Of a DNA stretch of 64,000 nucleotides, positions 1-11,488 are shown piece by piece. The translations under genes and the position numbers were made by a program. The notes beneath the pieces were generated by a model. The model was not told the origin of the DNA. It ran no database searches and saw only the letters and a list, made by a program, of their open reading frames with translations. Origin of the DNA: Hedera helix (lineage: Eukaryota > Streptophyta > Magnoliopsida > Apiales > Araliaceae); NCBI GenBank assembly GCA_947179155.2, contig OX359275.1:35401308-35465307 (forward strand). The letters are read 5' to 3'. Within the stretch, counting starts at the first letter, position 1, and each line of letters begins with the position of its first letter.

Positions 1-204
1 TAGGTACAAAATAGGTGCCGCATTAAATGATTTATGTAAAGACATAAGTACATCTGTGACAATTAGTTATTAGAATATTATTTTAATAATTAATATAAAA
101 ATAATTTTTTTATAAAATTTACTTATTATAACAACTTATTACAATAAATAAATTATTACGATTCGATTGCTAGCAATCAATCGGTTATTTTAAAGTAACT
201 TCCA

Positions 205-205
205 A

Positions 206-248
<43 letters not shown>
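205..248. repeat. (CA)n(TA)n compound microsatellite
   Basis: About 12 CA units run directly into about 9 TA units. This is read straight from the sequence. Confidence 0.95.
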
Positions 249-867
249 ACTATTAATCATCTATAACCAATTTCAGGTGGGAATTTATTATTATTATTAT
301 GAAAAAGAGAGTTTAATTAAGTCACGTTTTAACAAAAAAATATTGACTATAAAATACTTCTAAAATGACATGTTTTAATATATTATTTCAAATCGTATAG
401 ATGAGGACAAGCATGCAACATACTAGTGTTTGTCAATTTTTATGTAATTTTAGAAAATAAAACCTCTTGATCTGTGTTGAAATTTCAGTATAAAATTAAT
501 GACATATATTTACTAATTTTCGTCGCTTTAAATAAAAGGGTAAATGATGACAATATCTCTTATTGTTCATATTTTTATCACCTGTACGGATTGAATTTGA
601 AAGAAAACATTAATAAGTATGGATCGATTATTTTAGAGTACTTTATAGCCAAATTTAGTTAAAATATTCCTCAAGTTTTCTTTCCCTTTTTTGAAAATAT
701 ATATTGAAAAAGTAGGTGAAATTTAAAATTGTAATTTTCATGTATATAAAAATATATATAATTTAAAAGTAGGTGACTCAAAAGTTTTTTTTGATTTTTC
801 TGTTTTTTTATGTGTCGTAGATTTATTTATAATATTATAAACCAATTGTAATGTATACTTTCTTTCT

Positions 868-955
868 CATTCTTATTTCAATTAAAATAACATATTATAA
901 TGAATTCTTTTTAAATTAAATAAATTGTTATTATTATAAAAATTATCGTTCAAAA
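868..955. repeat. Dispersed AT-rich repeat, copy 1
   Basis: This stretch shares an ordered series of words with 10308-10397: CATTCTTATT, then TAAAATAACATATTATAATG, then TAAATTAAATAAATT and an ATTATTATTATA-like tract, ending in TCG..CAAA. It looks like two diverged copies of one interspersed repeat. No terminal structures are evident. Confidence 0.5.
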
Positions 956-2124
956 AAGCTATATTTAAAACTCATCTTATAACTCATCTCTACGCGTACC
1001 CGTATTGTTCTTGTAAAACATACAAATCATTTAATAGCGAGTTTTTCTTGATGGGCATATCATCTGGACTAAAATTATACCAAAATCAGTATATAGCAAA
1101 ATTATAAACTCTACTTTTCCTAACCATGTTGTGCTATGGTTATTATACAAACTCTTTATTCGATCTGGCCGGACTTATTGGGCCACCCATGTCTGAAGTA
1201 CTTAGATCAGCTTTCATTTGTGGGCTAGTCATGGATTCAACTTCATGGGCCGGAATGCCATGCCCATTTTCAAGCCATAAAAGTTCTCTTCCAAGATGAC
1301 AATGTTAATGGGACAACAGACTGTGAAAGAAGAGTTCATATCAATTCCTTCAGAGGGTTCATGGGAGCATGAATCCATAAATGTTATCAAGCTTTTTTGG
1401 TAAAAGGGAAAAAAGAAGAAGAGAAAAAAAAGAGAGAAGTTGTTGTTTGAACCTAGGCTCAAGAACGTTGGATGAGCATGTGAAAAATGCACGTCTTTTT
1501 GGATAATCATGAGCTAATTTAACTAGTTAGATAGAGTATCCAATTAGATACGGACACTTTGAAGAGTCCGCCGAGCTTGCTGAATTTTATCAATTTATTA
1601 TATTAAAATAAAGTGTCCAACACCTATACCTTTGTTCGACCCACCTTGTTTGAGTGTTAAGTGTCAAAAATAAATATTTCAGGACAAAGTAAAAAGTTTA
1701 TGTAATATAGATCATGAGCACGAGCACACTGTGAAAGCACTCGATGATAAATATGCTCTATCATCCACATTATCCCAAAGCAACATTTTCCACCACTCAA
1801 ACAAAGCTCCATAATATATTAGGATCAGAGAATTCAATAGAAGCATAACGCATCTACCAATTTTCTTATTCCAAACTAAGCACGAAGTTGATGCTAAAAG
1901 ATACACAAATGCAACAAAGGATTGGATTAAAGAAGATTCAGGTAGGCAGTAACAGGTAAAAGTTACATAAACTAGACATGTTAAACAACGAAAGATAATA
2001 TGAATGTGCAAAAACATAAGAACCAGCTACAAGTATTGTTGACCTACCGAATTAGTGGGGCTGCATGATTATAGGTAGTCTTTTCCCTTTGCTATCTGAC
2101 TAATCAAGCAATAGATAGAACGGA

Positions 2125-5100
2125 TTAGTCAAATAACTCACGTTGCTGCTGCCTGCCAGAGGCACCAAAACAGATTTGGTTGATCAATGGCCTCTTGTAG
2201 ACAAATGCTGGTTTGTGAAGCACATTTGGTGTTCCATCATCGACTGTTTGATTAGAACAAGATGCCTCTGCCTCATAATTCTCAGTGTAGACACCCTTTT
2301 GCTTATCCGCTGAAATAAGTGGAGATACGGGTGATTTTGAGAAGGAACTAGAACGCGAACGACATGAGGCATTTATATGCGGCATAGCCTGCATAACACC
2401 GTTCACCAGTCCTGAAGCAAACTTCTTTTTAGCAGTTGGACTTGGGGCATTACTCCTAACCGAAAGTGTTCGCTTGTTGTTAGGAAGTGGTGAATGCGTT
2501 GAATATCTCTTTCGAAGTGAGATTGGAATCCCTTCCGAGTTGGTCACTGAAATTTCATCTACTGTTTTCTTAAGACTCTCGGGTTTTCTCTTCTTCATCT
2601 TGGGCCAATGGAAAAGGCTTTTCAAACCTTTTCTTGCATCATTCACAGAACCTGGTTTAATATCGTCTTTGGGACTGCGGTTCTCCATAACTATGTCAGG
2701 TTTACTCAGTTCTGCCAAATCAGTGCTCACTCTTGCACTATCGCTGGCATCTGATCCTTTCTTAGTGACCATGTGCACGAGTATTTCTGAGTCGGGGATT
2801 CTGAATGTAGTTCCTGGACTGCTTCCAATACTTCGCATCCTTATATGGGAAGCAATGATTCTTCTTGCTGAATAATCTTGACAACTAAAGATCCCTCCAG
2901 CTGAAATCAACTGTCTGGTTAGAATTTCTGATGATGCAGAATGTGGCCGTTGTTTAAGGAGATCAAGTGGGGTCATGCCATTATTATCACGGATGTTGAC
3001 ATCAATAGAGGGGGCAGTCATCAGTAATTCCACTAGATCAGTATGAATGTTCCCAATGATGCCCAAATGAAGAGCAGTTCTCCCGTCATTATTTTTGGCA
3101 TTGATGATTTCCTCAATGTTGAAAACATTTCCACATACTAACTGCTTCATGAGCTCAACCTGGCGGTCCACTCTCCGGAAAATGGGAGTTTTGAAACCGG
3201 TAACAGCCATGTGTAGGAAAGTTTCTCCTACATTATTTTTCGAGTACATAGACAACGGAGATAAAAGCATTAAAGCCTCAACTGCAGCTAATTGACCCCT
3301 GTACGCAGCCACATGCAAAGCTGTGTTTCCTTGATTGTCTGTGGAGTCGATGATATTGAAAGATGATACAAGATATTTAATCACCTGCATTCAGAACCAG
3401 AAGAAATAGATCCAAGTTGCTTTATGTAACCTGCTTTTGTAGAATTTAGTTTTGCAGTAGATGTCTTTATGTGAGAAAGTATTTGCAATCTACTATAAGC
3501 ATTAGAAATCAAAAATTTAAGTTAATGGAGGCATGTCTTTACCTTCTGGTATGAATATCAGCAAGGTAACACCCCCTTTATTTTAGATTAATCCTGATCC
3601 CATAGCTTGCATGGAATCTTGAGTTTTATACAGAATGACTGAATCAAGAACTGAAAAATCTTCTTTCGGCATAAGTCAAAGACCAACTTAACCATCCCAC
3701 ATTTCACTTTTTCAATAACCCAGAAAGTTTTAGCTACCCAAAGGCAAAGTTCAAAAAGAAACGTAGGATGCTAAGCTTTCAAAGTCCTCACATTCTGTTC
3801 CAAAAATCCCGTCTAGGTGCTAGGCGGTCCTTTATCGCCTTGATTTGGCGGGACGCCTAGGCCCCTGCCTTGGTAGAATCAGACCTTTACTTTAAAGCTT
3901 TACGATACTTAAAATGAATTTTTTAGGTCTTAAAATATATATTTTTGGGTAATGTTTCATGTAAAATTTAAAAAAAAACAAATTTTTTTTGTATAGTATA
4001 ATAAGTATATATAATAATAAAAAATGAGAATGCCTAAGAAAATGCCTAGTCCGCCTAAGCGGCAAGCTCCTCCTCCATTGTCTAGATTCACCTAACGATT
4101 TTTAGAACGCTGATTTTGATAAAGGAATTTATGAAGGTTGACCGCAAAATTGTTTTGTATAGGATAGAAGAACAGGGATTTTAACCATTTTCTCAGAGTT
4201 ACCTCTAAAATGGTTCAAGATAGTTGTAAACTTTATTTGACACGTAGATTCTAGGATCAACAGAATATCAGAGAAATTTACAAATCCTATTCCCTAAGAG
4301 GTTAACTTTTCTTCGTTGAATAGAATTTCTTTGCAACCTCTTTCCTATTCTACTTACTGAACTCTAGAGTTTCACAAATCATATAGTATGACAAAGATCT
4401 GTACATTTTGGATCTTTATACTCATGACTACAAAAATGGCTATTGTGGGTTTGTTAAAAGTGACATGCTACCACTAAAACCAAACAAAATTTACGGAAAC
4501 ATGAAGAAACTTTTTAAATTAGTTTTTCTAACATCAACATCTTCTCACACATTTAATCAGTCTCAATCACATTTAAGTTAGAAGGTTGAAGAACTTAAGA
4601 TTGGTCGACAGTTGAATCATCAACTTGTATTTGTGAATGATGTCAATAATATTTATGAGGAAGCAATAACCTAATAAGCTGCTATCAGGCTGAGAAATTG
4701 AAGCATGATATTTTATTTGTTAACCGATCTTAATTATATTTTTGACAAAAAACAACTAATAAGCTCAAGATAATAGAGCATACCACGCACATATATAATT
4801 AGAAGCTAATCAAAAGCACTTCGGTCAAAAATTGCAGATGGAAAGACAGAAATTATCAAAAGACACAGCAGTGGGAGGCTCACCTCAACCTGCCCTCGGC
4901 CAGCAGCTGCATGTAGAATAGTTGAGCCCTCAATATCTTTGTAAGCCAACACATCAGAGCAATCACCAAGAAGCTCCTTCAATATCATCAAATTACCTCC
5001 TCTAGCAGCAGCGTGAACAGCTCTATTCATCATCTCCCTTTTATAGGCAGAAGGGATCTCTCCAACATATTCCTCAACCTCTCTTCTGTTCCCCGCCAAA

Positions 5101-5591
5101 AACCTAGGCAAAAGAGCAAAATCAAGAAGCAGCCTAAAAACCTCTGGACTCCTACTCCTCGCTGCAGCATATAGGACATCAGTGACACCATATTCTCCTT
5201 CCCCAAAGACAAGAAGTGGGTCTCTTCCGAGCAATTCTTGAACAAATACCAAGTCCCCAGCTGAGGCAGCAGTATATAGAAGCCATCCACCATACCCACC
5301 TCGGATGAGAGAATTTTTCCCTCTCTTGGTTTCATACTCTAACAAAAGCTTTTGTGCAACCTGAGAGCGATGCTTGGCAACATCATCAAAGTGATCATCA
5401 TCATCCCAGACACTCTCAAGGCGGCGAATTCGACGGAGAGATGCAAGCTTGATAAGATGATTGCCATCAAGGCGTATGAGTTCCCTAACCAAGTCATAAT
5501 GCCCATTTGCAGCTGCCCAGTCAATTGGGGAAGCATACCACCATTGGTCTCCGGTGCACTCCCATCGGAGAGGAAAGTCTGTAGGAGGCAT
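2125..5591 (-). CDS. Ankyrin-repeat protein, two coding exons
   Basis: Exon 1 is 5591-4884 and exon 2 is 3384-2125. The 1.5-kb intron has a GTGAG donor and a TGCAG acceptor, and the phase-0 join gives a 655-residue protein. The start ATG directly follows a CAG, so a 5' UTR intron may end there. Ankyrin-type helical repeats with ALHVAA/LLYTAA-like cores run from about residue 20 to 385, including STILHAAAGRGQ across the splice join, NTALHVAAYRGQ and RTALHLGIIG. The C-terminal third looks disordered, Ser/Lys-rich, with a basic KMKKRK cluster near residue 500. No membrane segments of the ACD6/ITN1 type are seen. It is probably a soluble protein-interaction scaffold, but its partners and role cannot be read from sequence. 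The reading frame is intact. Confidence 0.9.
3797..4108. mobile_element. MITE-like element in the ankyrin gene intron
   Basis: The ends form an imperfect inverted repeat: GTTCCAAAAATCCCGTCTAGGTG on the left, and the reverse complement of the right end reads GTTCTAAAAATCGTTAGGTG. Both ends carry CTAGG/GCGG-rich words (CTAGGCGG, CCGCCTAAGCGGC) around an AT-rich centre. This type of CTAGGCG-rich repeat is common in plant genomes. I could not define a target duplication, so the superfamily is open. Confidence 0.5.
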
Positions 5592-8230
5592 CTGAGGTAG
5601 GAGAAACTTAACCCCCAGTTGTATTACACAAAAACCAACAAGTTATTGGTAAAATAATCTAAATATGTCTGTAAAGTATTTAATTCAACAAGGCCCTATC
5701 TCAATCAACATCTTGGAGCCAGCTACGAAAATACAGATTGTTATAAACCCAGTAAACAAATAATTGTGTATGTTACAGCAGATGGTCGACTAGTGATTTA
5801 ACATTCCATGAGGCAACGAAAAAGTACTTGACCAACAAATAAATATGCAAGTGGTAGGAAGGAAACAAGGGAGGGCCCTAATAAAGAAGATTCAAGCAAA
5901 TTTTAGGTTTGATGTATAAGTATAAACAAAGAACAGATTAGCAGATAAATAGCATGTGGAAACTAACACGCAAAGCATGTACGGGAAGACAACATGCTCA
6001 GTTGGAGAAATAATGACATCTGTTAAAGTTGGCTATAAAATATTGTAATGAGTTTAACTACATACAGTAATTACCCATTAGAAGTCTGACAAAGTAGATG
6101 AAGAATAATAAAAGAATCACATGACTATATAAATATTAGAGTACATTAATAATAAAGATGATGTCAACACCGTATGAGTATAATCAATACCACGACCAAC
6201 TAGTGATTTGAGGGAAAGAAAAAATTGATATGGAAGCCATGATTAGTCACAGAAAGGAAAACCCATAAAGGGAAAGATGACCTACAAGTAAAAGGAGTGA
6301 CGATGAGCCAAAAAGCACAATAGCAAAAATACTATCAAGTGTTTGCAATATAAAAGAACAAAGGAAGGATTTTTGGGTGTATCAGATTATTGGGTTTTAT
6401 AATGGAGACAAACTAGTTAAATTGTGACACAAAAAAGTGATAATGTATGCTAATAAAAGAAAGAGAGAGAGAGATTCCCACTTGAAAGATGTGGTGGAGC
6501 AGTTAGATAATGATGGAGATATATGGGGTGCAAGAAAGAGAGAGATTTACAGGGCTTGTGCTGCTGTTTGGAGTGTGATGACAGAGATAGCCAGGTGGAG
6601 CAGAAGGCTAAAGAAAAAGACGAACAGGAGTTCATCTCGATGATCTTGATGGACATTATCTGATTGTTCAGCGCTGTTGAATTTATCGAAGAATGTCCAG
6701 CCCAAGTGGAAAAAACTAGAAACGGCAAGTAAACATTTGACGGTCCATCTCATTGTATTAGTCTAATACGTATGTTATCCTATTGTTCAAAATTGGAAAG
6801 TTAAATTTAATTTTTAATATTTTTTATTTTTAAATTATAAGATTATTATTAAATTTTAAAAAATTAATTTAAAATATTTAAAAATGACTTAATTCATTTA
6901 AAAATTTTAAATAATAAATTGACATAAATTAATTGAATTTATATTAATTTTTATTTTAAAAATATTTAAAATTAAAATTTTTAAAATCAATATTAATCTT
7001 ATAATTTAAAATAAAAAAAATTTAAAACTAATATTTCATAACTCCATCTGTTACTACTCCTATTTAATTTATTATTCTTGATTTGGTCAGCTATTATTTA
7101 TTTAATCCCTCATTAGGCGCTCCAAGAATTGATAGTCTATTTTATTTTTATTTTTTGTTTTTATTTTATTGTGTTTTTTTTTATTTTTGATGGACTGTCG
7201 TGCAAGAATTGGAGCATGTTTGTCAATTGTGCAAGAACGCCACCACTAGGCTTTTTGGTCGACTCCACAAGGACTATATTTACTCAAAGTAATTCGTGAG
7301 TCGAATTTGACATATATAAATTAAAATATAAATAATACCAAATTACACAATTATCAATCTTATGAGGCAAAGAATAAAGACCTAACAGGAAAACTAGTAA
7401 TCATTTGGGGCAAGAATATGTACTAAAAAAATCATAAATATCATCATTTACCCTAAAATAGCATGTTGATACACTTAGATAAAGAAAAAAAATAACGTCA
7501 TAAAAAAGTTAATGTAAGAGACATTAATTGTACTCAATTGTAAACTCGAAAACAATCAAAACAAAAATTAAAGTGATAAACAATCAAATGACTAAAATGT
7601 ATAGAACATTAAAGTTTACCTTAAAGAATGGAAAACTGAAATAATATATGGAGTCAATATTAAAAATAATATAGAATTTGAAAGAAAAATTGTGTTTAGA
7701 TAAAGAGAGAGACCGCACTGAGAAGATGACAAGCTAGCGATTTTATTTTAACCCTCGTTTAATAAGCAATAAAGAGGACGAGTAAAATGATAAAGTCAAA
7801 TGGTGATATTAGGATGTTTCAAATAATATGTCATTATAATATTGGTTGGATATTAATTATGCCATAAAATATTTAATACTATATCATTTGAGATAAAAAA
7901 AATTAAGTCTCCTAAAATTACCTACCAAATAAATCAGGCTTCTCCCATGGTTGGTATGGAGTAAAAAGAGAAGGGAAATATTAAATCCCTCCCTCTTAAT
8001 TTGACTAGATATTACTACTATTAGATTTAGGAGATTAAGAAAGTCCACTTAAACCTTCTTCCACTGAAGGTATGTTTTTTCTCTCATTTTCCTTTTGTGT
8101 GTGGACACAATTTTATTATTTTCTCCCTAGTTCTTTATTTGGTTCTAATCAGAAAATAAAGAAATTTATAGGCCGAAAGTCGAAATCATAATGCCAATAG
8201 AGGGTAGAAATCTAAATTCAAATCAAGTCA
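5592..8230. other. Upstream region of the ankyrin gene and intergenic DNA
   Basis: The bases just upstream of the ankyrin start end in CTACCTCAG on the minus strand, a plausible 3' splice site. A CT-rich stretch near 6440-6480 (minus strand) could be leader or promoter-proximal DNA. The short ORFs at 6437-6753 show no domain. A palindromic AT-rich element lies at 6800-7040. From 7040 to 8230 I see AT-rich DNA without a gene. Confidence 0.45.
6800..7040. repeat. AT-rich palindromic (foldback/MITE-like) element
   Basis: The left arm, near 6808-6846, contains TTTTTATTTTTAAATTATAAG. The right arm, near 6993-7031, is its near-complement and contains CTTATAATTTAAAATAAAAA. The complementarity continues inward towards a centre near 6919, so almost all of the roughly 240 bp can fold back. 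There are no coding features and no clear target duplication. Confidence 0.55.
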
Positions 8231-8237
8231 TATAAGG

Positions 8238-8998
8238 AAAGATCTTCATGGACAAAATCCGCGGTAAGGGTGCACACAAAATCGATCAAAATTGAAAAAT
8301 CGACCGGACCGAATCAAACAGTTATTATTTCAAATCGAAAAACATTAAACCAAAAAATCGAACACTATAAAACTAAAAAACCGAGACTAGTTCGGCTGGT
8401 TTGATTTGACTTCTCAAAAAACTGAAACCTACCGAACAATTTAAAATTATAATATATATATTTTTCTAATAAATATTTATTTTATATAATTATATATTTA
8501 TTATATGTCTTTATTGTGACGAATTTGCAAAATTTATATCCTAATGAATGATTTAGGTGATTTTTATTCTTCGGATTTAGAGAACTTCTATTATAATTAG
8601 TATTTATTGAGTTAGTGATTTATTAATTATTATGAAAAATTAACAATATAATAAATATCAAATTATCAATTACGGAACCGAATAACCGAATAAATAGACC
8701 GATTTAACCGAAATCGAATAAACCGATAACCGATTATAATATAAAAATTTGGACGATTTTGATTTTTAATTTTTTATAACTGACTTAAATAATTTGATTA
8801 TTTTTATATAAAAAAAAACAATTAAACCGACCGTGTACACCCTTTGCGATGTGATCGAACAACCCGTCGGCGAAGGGACTCATTTCCTCATCCCATATCT
8901 CCAAACCCCCAATATCTTCGACATCCGTACCAAGCCCTACACCTTCTCCTCCGTCTCCGACACAAAAGACCACCAGATGGTAAACCTAACCCTCAGGT
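8238..8998 (+). pseudogene. Prohibitin (type I, PHB3-like) exon fragment split by a MITE
   Basis: The right part, 8853-8998, reads [18 protein letters not shown], then [16 protein letters not shown] and [10 protein letters not shown], and ends in CTCAG followed by a GTAAG donor. This is the conserved N-terminal half of the plant prohibitin domain. The left part, up to 8265, reads IFMDKIRG, matching the prohibitin segment just before it. A MITE separates the two. Prohibitins are membrane scaffold proteins, mitochondrial in plants. No upstream signal-anchor exon and no downstream exon was found, and an in-frame TAA lies just before the left part, so this is a gene fragment. The retained donor argues for a DNA-level copy and against a retrocopy. 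Confidence 0.75.
8266..8844. mobile_element. hAT-like MITE inserted in the prohibitin fragment
   Basis: The termini AAGGGTGCACAC (left) and AAGGGTGTACAC (reverse complement of the right) form a terminal inverted repeat. The ends are rich in ACCGA/TCGGT subterminal words, as in many plant hAT non-autonomous elements. The 8-bp flanks TCCGCGGT and TGCGATGT match at five of eight positions. Removing the element and one flank restores the prohibitin spacing, which supports them as a decayed target duplication. The element has no coding capacity. Confidence 0.65.
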
Positions 8999-8999
8999 A

Positions 9000-11488
9000 A
9001 GAAAGAAATAGGTTATTATGTGTGAATAGTATGTTCTCTCTCACATGTCTACGAGTCTTGCGTAAGGCTTCTTGTGTTGGAGTTCATAAGTATATGATAG
9101 GAAGAGTATACTGTTCATCATGCTTCTATTCAAATTGAGGTAAATCAGTTCAATGTTGCATTTGTAAATTGTGGTCAAGTACAGTGATAAAAAAGTGATT
9201 TAACCCGTATTCTTTCGGTCCTAATTTTTTGTATATAGTCAATTGGTTTTGAAATCGAAATCGCACCAAATGAAAAAATACCGCACTGCACTAATCACAA
9301 GCGGTTTCATGTATAATTTTGAATTTGTCAAATCGCATTTAAATGATTTCATGTACGATTTGAAATTCAAATCGCACCAAATAGCACTGTGTTCACCCCT
9401 AATTTGAATAGTATGGGCATACATTAAACATTGTTTTTATTTTTATGTACATGAATGATATGCTCATAATTATTTATTATTCTTGTACCCACTCTATGCA
9501 TGACTTGTAACAATCATCTAGTACTCTATGCATTTTCCTTCCGTAAATTGAGTTCATCATTCTTTGCTTTCTCATAACTATTATAGTTTGCACCCAAAAA
9601 AATTATATAGATTAAATTTCAAGTGTTTTTGGCTCTCGCTTTAACTCCTTGGTTTCGTTCTTGATCTGTTGCGTTGTTCTTTCGGCATATCTTGTATGAC
9701 TTCCTTGCATCTATCGTATGTCCACTGTTCTCATCATACTATCTCTTCTCTTTGCTTTTCAGAGCTATAATGAATTGGTGGCATCACTATGTTGGGATTA
9801 TTGTCAACATGCTTGGATATAACTGTGTCCTTGCCCATTTTGTTCGTTTTAAAAATACACAAGTTAAATATAAAATAAATATAAAAATGAGTTTACTTTT
9901 AAAAATATATTAAACATGGTCAATTAAATTGAAAAGTGACAGAGATTTATTAGTGTGAGGTGTATTATGGACAAAATTGAAACTTATTTTATACTCTCTC
10001 CTCTTCATTAATTTTTAAAATTTGTGTAAAAATTTTACTTTCAGCATCCTATTGAAGAAGAGAAGAGTATTATATAGATATATTGATACATATCAATATC
10101 AATATATATTAATAATAATATAACAAGATAAATACCGAGTCATTTTCATTAAAAGGATTTATTATTATTATTGATTTAGCAATTCAATTATTTTTTTGAT
10201 TAACCTATTTTTATATTTCATATATTCAATTATAATGACTTGTTAAATTCATAAACTTACAATAATTTCTCAAATTCATAAATCAAATGTATTGCATCTT
10301 TTTTTTTCATTCTTATTCTAAGTAAAATAACATATTATAATGTCTTAATTTAAAATTAAATAAATTATTATTATTATTATAAATATTGTCGCCCAAATAT
10401 ATTATATAATTGAATATATTTTATTCCATTTTATGTATAAAAAAATTATTTTTAAATAATATTATTATAAAAAAAATATCTCATAGAAGAAGGTGAGGTA
10501 ACTCTCACTTTTCTTGCCTCATATTTAAACTTATATGATATTTCTTTGTTTTACTCGTGTTTTGCTTGCGTATAAATATTACAAACTCTAAGGTACCACC
10601 AACTTTTGTCAAGACGCGGGTGGTGGTTTAATTTTTACAACTTTATTCTTACATTATATAATTTCTCGTTATATTTACGTTTCTTGTAACATTATTGTGT
10701 ATCCTCTCAGGTGAGTTTGTTAAATAGTTTATTAATGTAATCTAATGGGAGGGCTACCCCATTGTATAGGTCACCTTAAGATTTTTTATTTTTTTTATAT
10801 CTGAAAATTCATATTATCCCATTTGTCAATTTTTTTCCTACTTTCAATTTTTACTAATATTAGTATAAAATATCACAATGCCTTTAAAAAAAATTTATTT
10901 GATTTTTTTTTATATCATACTATTAATTTATTAAACTAACCACATATTATTTTTAAAGGCATGCGTGTAGCAAATGTGTATCTTTAATATTCACAAATTT
11001 TACAAATAAAAACTTCTTTGTTGAACATGAAAAACATAAGTAATTCTTAAATTGGCGCCTTTACAAAAGACTAATGATATAAATACAAATTATACATAAA
11101 AAAAATTATATACAAACAGTATAAAAAAAAAAAAAAAATAGTAAGCAAAATTTACCATCGATTTTTCACGTAAAACATTGTGGGGACCTACTTCCATATG
11201 AGTAAAATATTATAAAAACATCAAAAAAAAATTGTGAAAATATTTATTCTCTATTTTAAAATTATTCTATTATTACAACCCACTAACTTGAAGAAATCAA
11301 TATACTAAAACTAAGAAGGAAATACTTCAATTAATTATTTATTCATAGAAAAGCATAAATATTATATATAATTTTTCAGAAGAAAAGAAAAGAGAAAAAC
11401 AAATCCCCGTCTATGGCAATTTGTCATAGCTGGCCCTCGGCTAGATTCTCCCCTCGAAATACAACCACAACCAAACCTACGAAACTTC
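9000..11488. other. AT-rich intergenic DNA
   Basis: No supported gene is present. A fragment near 9205-9402 is rich in AAATCGCA/TGCGATTT words and ends in GTGTTCACCCCTA, like one end of a hAT MITE without a visible partner end. A dispersed repeat copy lies near 10308-10397. The remainder is AT-rich, and the last part before 11489 is probably the 3' UTR of the F-box gene. Confidence 0.45.
10308..10397. repeat. Dispersed AT-rich repeat, copy 2
   Basis: This is a relative of 868-955 in the same orientation, sharing TAAAATAACATATTATAATG and the following TAAATTAAATAAATTATTATT-like tract. Confidence 0.5.

Larger units (their letters stand above)
1..1700. other. AT-rich intergenic flank without a supported gene
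   Basis: Only short ORFs without recognisable domains occur here. The stretch holds a CA/TA microsatellite near 205-248 and a copy of a dispersed AT-rich repeat near 868-955, which has a relative near 10308-10397. The part from about 1700 to 2124 is probably the 3' untranslated region of the minus-strand ankyrin gene that follows. Confidence 0.5.

Noticed and set aside
1712..2017. A 101-codon minus-strand ORF
   Set aside because: It lies just downstream of the ankyrin stop, shows no domain and is probably 3' UTR.
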